From Planctomycetota bacterium (lineage in GTDB: Bacteria; Planctomycetota; Phycisphaerae; WQYP01), in contig JAKATV010000222.1 in the NCBI GenBank assembly GCA_021818565.1, positions 1 through 7,579 of the forward strand: a DNA stretch of 7,579 bases, written 5' to 3'. The translations under genes and the position numbers were made by a program. Shown in pieces: positions 5,445-7,579 of the stretch. The first letter of the stretch is position 1. Every line of letters starts with the position of its first letter. Below the pieces are notes generated by a model. It was not told where the DNA came from and did no database searches. It worked only from the letters and a program-made list of their open reading frames with translations.

Positions 5445-5704
5445 TTACGCAATTACGTAATTCTTTTAAGGATAGCCGTAGGCGGGCGTTTGCGACGTTA
5501 AGTTCGATAAGACGGCAAACTTCCCGTCTGCTTGCGTTTCTTTCGCCATGCGCCCTGTTTCCCATATCCAGATGCCTACGGGTTGGGGCGGACGGCCCGA
5601 TTTTTTTGGCGCAGCAAAAAATCGGGCTTCCCTCAACCAGGCATAATTGGACGATACATAGTTCATACTACGGCCAGAGCGGTGGCACAGTTGATTTTGG
5701 CTGA
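5441..5704 (+). CDS. Doubtful ORF over the structured intergenic region
   Basis: 87 aa from an ATG that overlaps the preceding stop (ATGA), an arrangement often seen in coupled genes. However, the sequence (many Ser/Arg, no clear domain) runs straight through a large hairpin and a T-run/A-run, and it resembles nothing I know. The first 30 residues could be a short basic peptide. I treat 5445-5719 as mainly non-coding and list this ORF only because of the ATGA overlap. Confidence 0.15.
   Translation: MITQLRNSFKDSRRRAFATLSSIRRQTSRLLAFLSPCALFPISRCLRVGADGPIFLAQQKIGLPSTRHNWTIHSSYYGQSGGTVDFG
5451..5462. repeat. 12-bp perfect palindrome (possible operator)
   Basis: AATTACGTAATT is perfectly self-complementary. 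It is preceded by another ATTACG at 5443-5448, so ATTACG occurs twice 8 bases apart. It lies at the start of the long gap upstream of the excisionase-integrase pair, where a repressor site would make sense. Confidence 0.35.
5567..5651. other. Large composite stem-loop
   Basis: Four nested stems: TCCA/TGGA (5567-5570, 5648-5651), ATGCC/GGCAT (5572-5576, 5640-5644), GGTTGGGG/CCTCAACC (5581-5588, 5631-5638, one G-T pair) and GCCCGATTTTTT/AAAAAATCGGGC (5595-5606, 5616-5627), around a 9-base loop TGGCGCAGC. The GC pairs are distal and the A-T run lies next to the loop, the reverse of an intrinsic terminator. As folded single-stranded DNA it could be a single-strand origin or recombination site for a rolling-circle element. 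As RNA it could be a non-coding or 3'-end structure. Confidence 0.6.
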
Positions 5705-5710
5705 TTTTGG
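5692..5710. repeat. Tandem 9-mer just upstream of the excisionase gene
   Basis: TGATTTTGG at 5692-5700 and 5702-5710 has a 10-bp period, one helical turn. The second copy includes the ribosome binding site region of the gene at 5720 (GGAG 5709-5712). It is a candidate autoregulatory or excisionase-binding site. Confidence 0.35.
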
Positions 5711-5719
5711 AGTTTTAAC

Positions 5720-5935
5720 ATGAAGGCGAACAATCCAGATTGCGGCGGTCCAATCGCACCGGATTCTATGATCAAACGCGGCCAAGTGGCGCGGTTGCTG
5801 GGGGTGTGCGAGCGCACGGTTAGCCGGATGGTGGCTGACGGGCAGTTTCCTGAACCGGTCAAGATTCGCGGGGCGGCGCGGTGGCTGCTGGCGGACGTCC
5901 TGCGGTTCCGGGATAACGGGAGGGGCTTGGCGTGA
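5720..5935 (+). CDS. AlpA-like excisionase / winged helix-turn-helix regulator
   Basis: 71 aa from ATG 5720, with GGAG at 5709-5712. Residues 18-65 match the MerR-like excisionase fold seen in AlpA, Xis and phage regulators: IKRGQVARLLGVCERTVSRM (helix-turn-helix), then the typical GQFPEPVKI strand and wing and GAARWLLADVLRF. Such proteins bind att-site DNA to promote excision, or control integrase transcription. The stop overlaps the integrase start (GTGA at 5932-5935), so the two are translationally coupled and co-expressed. It does not have the C-terminal metal-binding part of MerR, so it is not the missing metal sensor. Confidence 0.82.
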   Translation: MKANNPDCGGPIAPDSMIKRGQVARLLGVCERTVSRMVADGQFPEPVKIRGAARWLLADVLRFRDNGRGLA

Positions 5936-7167
5936 TCGAACGTGTAAGCAAGATTTCGTCATGGGGCGGGGAATACCAGGGTGCCTACCGCGTCGCTCCA
6001 TGCAGCGAACTGCGCAAGGTTCGCCTGCACACACGGGACAAGGCGGTGGCCGTCCGGCGTCTGCGGGCGATCGTTGCCGAAGCGCAGCAGGAGTCGGTGG
6101 GGTTGATTCCGCCAGCATCACAACGGTCGGCCGCCCAGCGTCCCTTGGCGGACCACCTGGCCGATTTTACGGCGGAGCTTGCTTCGCTCGGGCGCGATTC
6201 AATGTACGTCCGGTGTGTGGGCTGGCGTCTGCGGAAGTTGTTCCAGGCATGTTCCTGGTCGCTCATATCTGATGTGTCATCATCCGGTTTCGCGTCATGG
6301 CGTATGAAGTGTGGACTTTCGCCTAAAAGCCGCAATGATTACCTCGCTGATCTCCAGCATTTCGTGGGCTGGTTGGTGAAAGGCGGTCGCCTCGCCAACG
6401 ATCCGCTTGGCACCATTGAGCGTGTTGACACGTCTCGGTGTGAGCAATATCGGCGGGCGTTTACCCATGACGAATTGCAGCGCCTGCTGGACGTATCGGG
6501 TGATCGCGCCGTGCCGTATCTGGTCGCGGCTATGACGGGATTGCGGCGTAAGGAATTGGCTGCGTTGCGGTGGGAGGACGTAGTTATTAACGATGCCGGC
6601 TCGTATGTGGTCGTGCGGGCTTCAATCGCTAAAAACGCAAGGCGTGCCCGCATCGATCTGCATCCTGATGCCGCGGCTGCCTTCGCCTTCTTGCGTCGGG
6701 GTTCCTCCGGTCCGCTGGTGTTTGGTCGGAGGGGTTTGCCGGATGTCGCAGTATTAAAATCCGATTTGGCCGCGGCAAATATTCCATTTCTGGACGGCCT
6801 TGGCCGGCGTTTGGATTTCCATTCGTTTCGTGATACCTGGGCCACAATGCTTCGTTGTCGTGGCGTGGATCGGCTGCTTGTTAAACAGTTGATGCGTCAT
6901 TCGGATCTAAAATTGACAGAAAAATATACCGATGACGGGCAGTTGCCAACGGCCGCGGCGGTTCAATCTTTGTCGGGGTTTAAGCTCAACTTCTGTACCC
7001 TGCCGGCGTCCCCGACGGGTCACAACCAGTCTTTGGCCGTCCCACCGTGTCCCAGCCGGAATGATCAGAAAACCATTGTAAACAGCGGGGAATGTCTCAC
7101 TTTGGCACCGGCTGTCACTAATAGTCAAAATGGGTCAGAAAACTGGGGGACTAGGATTCGAACCTAG
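5932..7167 (+). CDS. int: Tyrosine recombinase / site-specific integrase
   Basis: 411 aa from a GTG that overlaps the stop of the AlpA-like gene by four bases. The N-terminal arm-binding and SAM-like core-binding regions cover about 1-165, and the catalytic domain about 175-345. Catalytic residues are visible: R205 in TGLRRKEL, probable K234 (SIAKNARR), H297 and R300 in FHSFRDTWAT, H323 in MRHSDLKLT and the nucleophile Y332 in EKYT. The 70-residue tail after the catalytic core (345-411) is long, low in recognisable structure, and its last eight codons read through the antisense of the tRNA-Gln 3' end, stopping at TAG 7165-7167. This arrangement is typical of integrases whose att core is a tRNA 3' end. 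The intact catalytic set suggests a functional enzyme. Confidence 0.93.
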   Translation: MIERVSKISSWGGEYQGAYRVAPCSELRKVRLHTRDKAVAVRRLRAIVAEAQQESVGLIPPASQRSAAQRPLADHLADFTAELASLGRDSMYVRCVGWRLRKLFQACSWSLISDVSSSGFASWRMKCGLSPKSRNDYLADLQHFVGWLVKGGRLANDPLGTIERVDTSRCEQYRRAFTHDELQRLLDVSGDRAVPYLVAAMTGLRRKELAALRWEDVVINDAGSYVVVRASIAKNARRARIDLHPDAAAAFAFLRRGSSGPLVFGRRGLPDVAVLKSDLAAANIPFLDGLGRRLDFHSFRDTWATMLRCRGVDRLLVKQLMRHSDLKLTEKYTDDGQLPTAAAVQSLSGFKLNFCTLPASPTGHNQSLAVPPCPSRNDQKTIVNSGECLTLAPAVTNSQNGSENWGTRIRT

Positions 7168-7213
7168 ACAAACAGATTCAGAGTCTGCTGTGCTACCGTT
7201 ACACCATCCCCCA
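7143..7213 (-). tRNA. tRNA-Gln (anticodon CUG), probable integration site
   Basis: 71 nt on the minus strand folds as a full cloverleaf: acceptor TGGGGGA/TCCCCCA with discriminator G, D-arm GTG-TAACGGTAG-CAC, anticodon arm GCAGA-CTCTGAA-TCTGT (anticodon CTG, U33 present) and T-arm CTAGG-TTCGAAT-CCTAG. The 3' CCA is not encoded. The 3' end points into the element and overlaps the integrase stop, so the att core is expected within about 7143-7180, with a second copy beyond the left edge of the window. No second copy is visible here. Confidence 0.95.
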
Positions 7214-7225
7214 AGGGTGAATACT

Positions 7226-7254
7226 ATCCTAAACAATTCCCGGCAATCGGACAA
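7226..7254 (-). promoter_or_regulatory. Promoter of tRNA-Gln
   Basis: On the minus strand: TTGTCC (7254-7249), 17-bp spacer, TAGGAT (7231-7226), which would start RNA about 6 bases before the mature tRNA. It lies on the chromosomal side, so the element does not separate the tRNA from its promoter. Confidence 0.5.
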
Positions 7255-7514
7255 GCGGCCAGCGGCCAACACAGCCAGCGGCGATTTCGCCGGTCCGGGC
7301 GCGGTGGTTCGGCGATGGGCACAATCGCGAGCGCTTGTTTTGGTCCAGCGCAATTATCAACTGCATCACCGCCGCTAAAGCCGACGGCTTTGCCAACTGC
7401 GGGCAGGCCGGGTTTGGCGAAGTTTTTTCGGGTTAGTTCCTTAATTACTCGGACCGGCTCCTAATACTACAGCGCGAAATTTGCTCAAGAAAAATGGGTG
7501 CCTTGGCCGAAGAG

Positions 7515-7532
7515 AACATGTAAGGACATGTT
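7515..7532. promoter_or_regulatory. Inverted repeat AACATGT-aagg-ACATGTT (possible operator or hairpin)
   Basis: A 7-bp perfect inverted repeat with a 4-base centre ends 3 bases before the ribosome binding site AGGAG (7536-7540). Its symmetry and spacing resemble a dimeric repressor site, or an RNA hairpin that could affect initiation at 7550. No regulator can be named. Confidence 0.35.
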
Positions 7533-7549
7533 TTCAGGAGTGTCATGGT

Positions 7550-7579
7550 ATGGATACCAAGGCCATAGAAGCGTTGGGC
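7550..7579 (+). CDS. Possible start of a chromosomal gene, cut by the window end
   Basis: ATG 7550 follows AGGAG (7536-7540) by 9 bases and reads MDTKAIEALG to the window edge. An ATG at 7545 in another frame stops after seven codons. Ten residues are too few to name a family. Confidence 0.3.
   Translation, partial: MDTKAIEALG

Larger units (their letters stand above)
7214..7549. other. Chromosomal flank without a recognisable gene
   Basis: No convincing ORF. Contents: a small hairpin CGGCGA (7279-7284)/TCGCCG (7287-7292), a stem AAAGCC (7377-7382)/GGCTTT (7386-7391) that may be a weak terminator, a T-run at about 7423-7428, and an inverted repeat at 7515-7532 ahead of the possible gene at 7550. 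Confidence 0.4.

Noticed and set aside
5595..5627. Intrinsic terminator
   Set aside because: The T and A runs lie inside the stem next to the loop and no T-tract follows a GC-rich stem on either strand.
5581..5638. Integron attC site
   Set aside because: The GTT/AAC ends are in the wrong order and do not match the RYYYAAC...GTTRRRY rule on either strand.
5720..5935. The AlpA-like protein as the missing metal-sensing MerR
   Set aside because: It has the helix-turn-helix and wing but lacks the dimerisation helix and metal-binding cysteines, and it is coupled to the integrase.
5663..6121. 152-aa minus-strand ORF over the excisionase and integrase start
   Set aside because: Overlaps two recognised genes; Pro/Arg-rich shadow composition.
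6339..6845. 168-aa minus-strand ORF within the integrase gene
   Set aside because: Shadow of a high-GC gene with an intact catalytic set; the Arg/Ser/Pro-rich composition is typical of antisense frames.
7130..7378. 82-aa ORF through the tRNA (GLGFEPRQ...)
   Set aside because: The peptide comes from reading the complement of the tRNA T-arm, a common annotation artefact.

Overview
The window appears to be one end of an integrated, plasmid-like mobile element carrying a metal-handling cargo, followed by a short piece of host chromosome. The host looks Gram-negative. The cargo proteins have signal peptides and periplasmic-type metal domains, and the transporter is of the MerT class. GTG starts, a tRNA with no encoded CCA and the style of the integrase C-terminus would fit Planctomycetota, but the phylum is a guess.

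Layout. (1) 17-1156: a rolling-circle (HUH) replication initiator. (2) 1310-3799: a mercury-type module of two transcription units, each behind a nearly identical MerR-family promoter (TTGACC, 20-bp spacer, TAGAAT or TACAAT). Unit 1 encodes a secreted thioredoxin-like protein fused to a heavy-metal-associated (HMA) domain. Unit 2 encodes a tiny secreted Cys protein and a MerT-MerP fusion transporter. Neither merR nor merA is in the window. All three cargo proteins end in two adjacent cysteines plus one residue (CCQ, CCH, CCR). (3) 3800-4345: mostly non-coding, with a 13-bp inverted repeat about 130 bp across and a possible small minus-strand membrane protein. (4) 4346-5444: three small element genes (unknown, possible OB-fold ssDNA-binding protein, unknown), with two sigma70-like promoters that share CTATCA-type boxes. 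(5) 5445-5719: non-coding, with a 12-bp palindrome, a large composite hairpin and a tandem repeat. (6) 5720-7167: an AlpA-like excisionase/regulator overlapping a tyrosine integrase. (7) 7143-7213: tRNA-Gln(CUG) on the minus strand. The integrase stop codon lies inside its 3' end, so this is the likely attachment site. (8) 7214-7579: chromosomal flank, with the possible start of a gene at 7550.

Proposed cooperation (inference). The thioredoxin-HMA protein and the small Cys peptide would bind or reduce thiophilic metal in the periplasm. MerTP would pass Hg(II) inward to a cytoplasmic reductase encoded elsewhere, under a MerR-type regulator also encoded elsewhere. Rep, the ssDNA-binding candidate, the AlpA-like protein and the integrase would handle replication, excision and integration of the element. 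The most novel part is the cargo module: a fused thioredoxin-HMA protein, a fused MerTP and a secreted Cys peptide, all with C-terminal vicinal cysteines.
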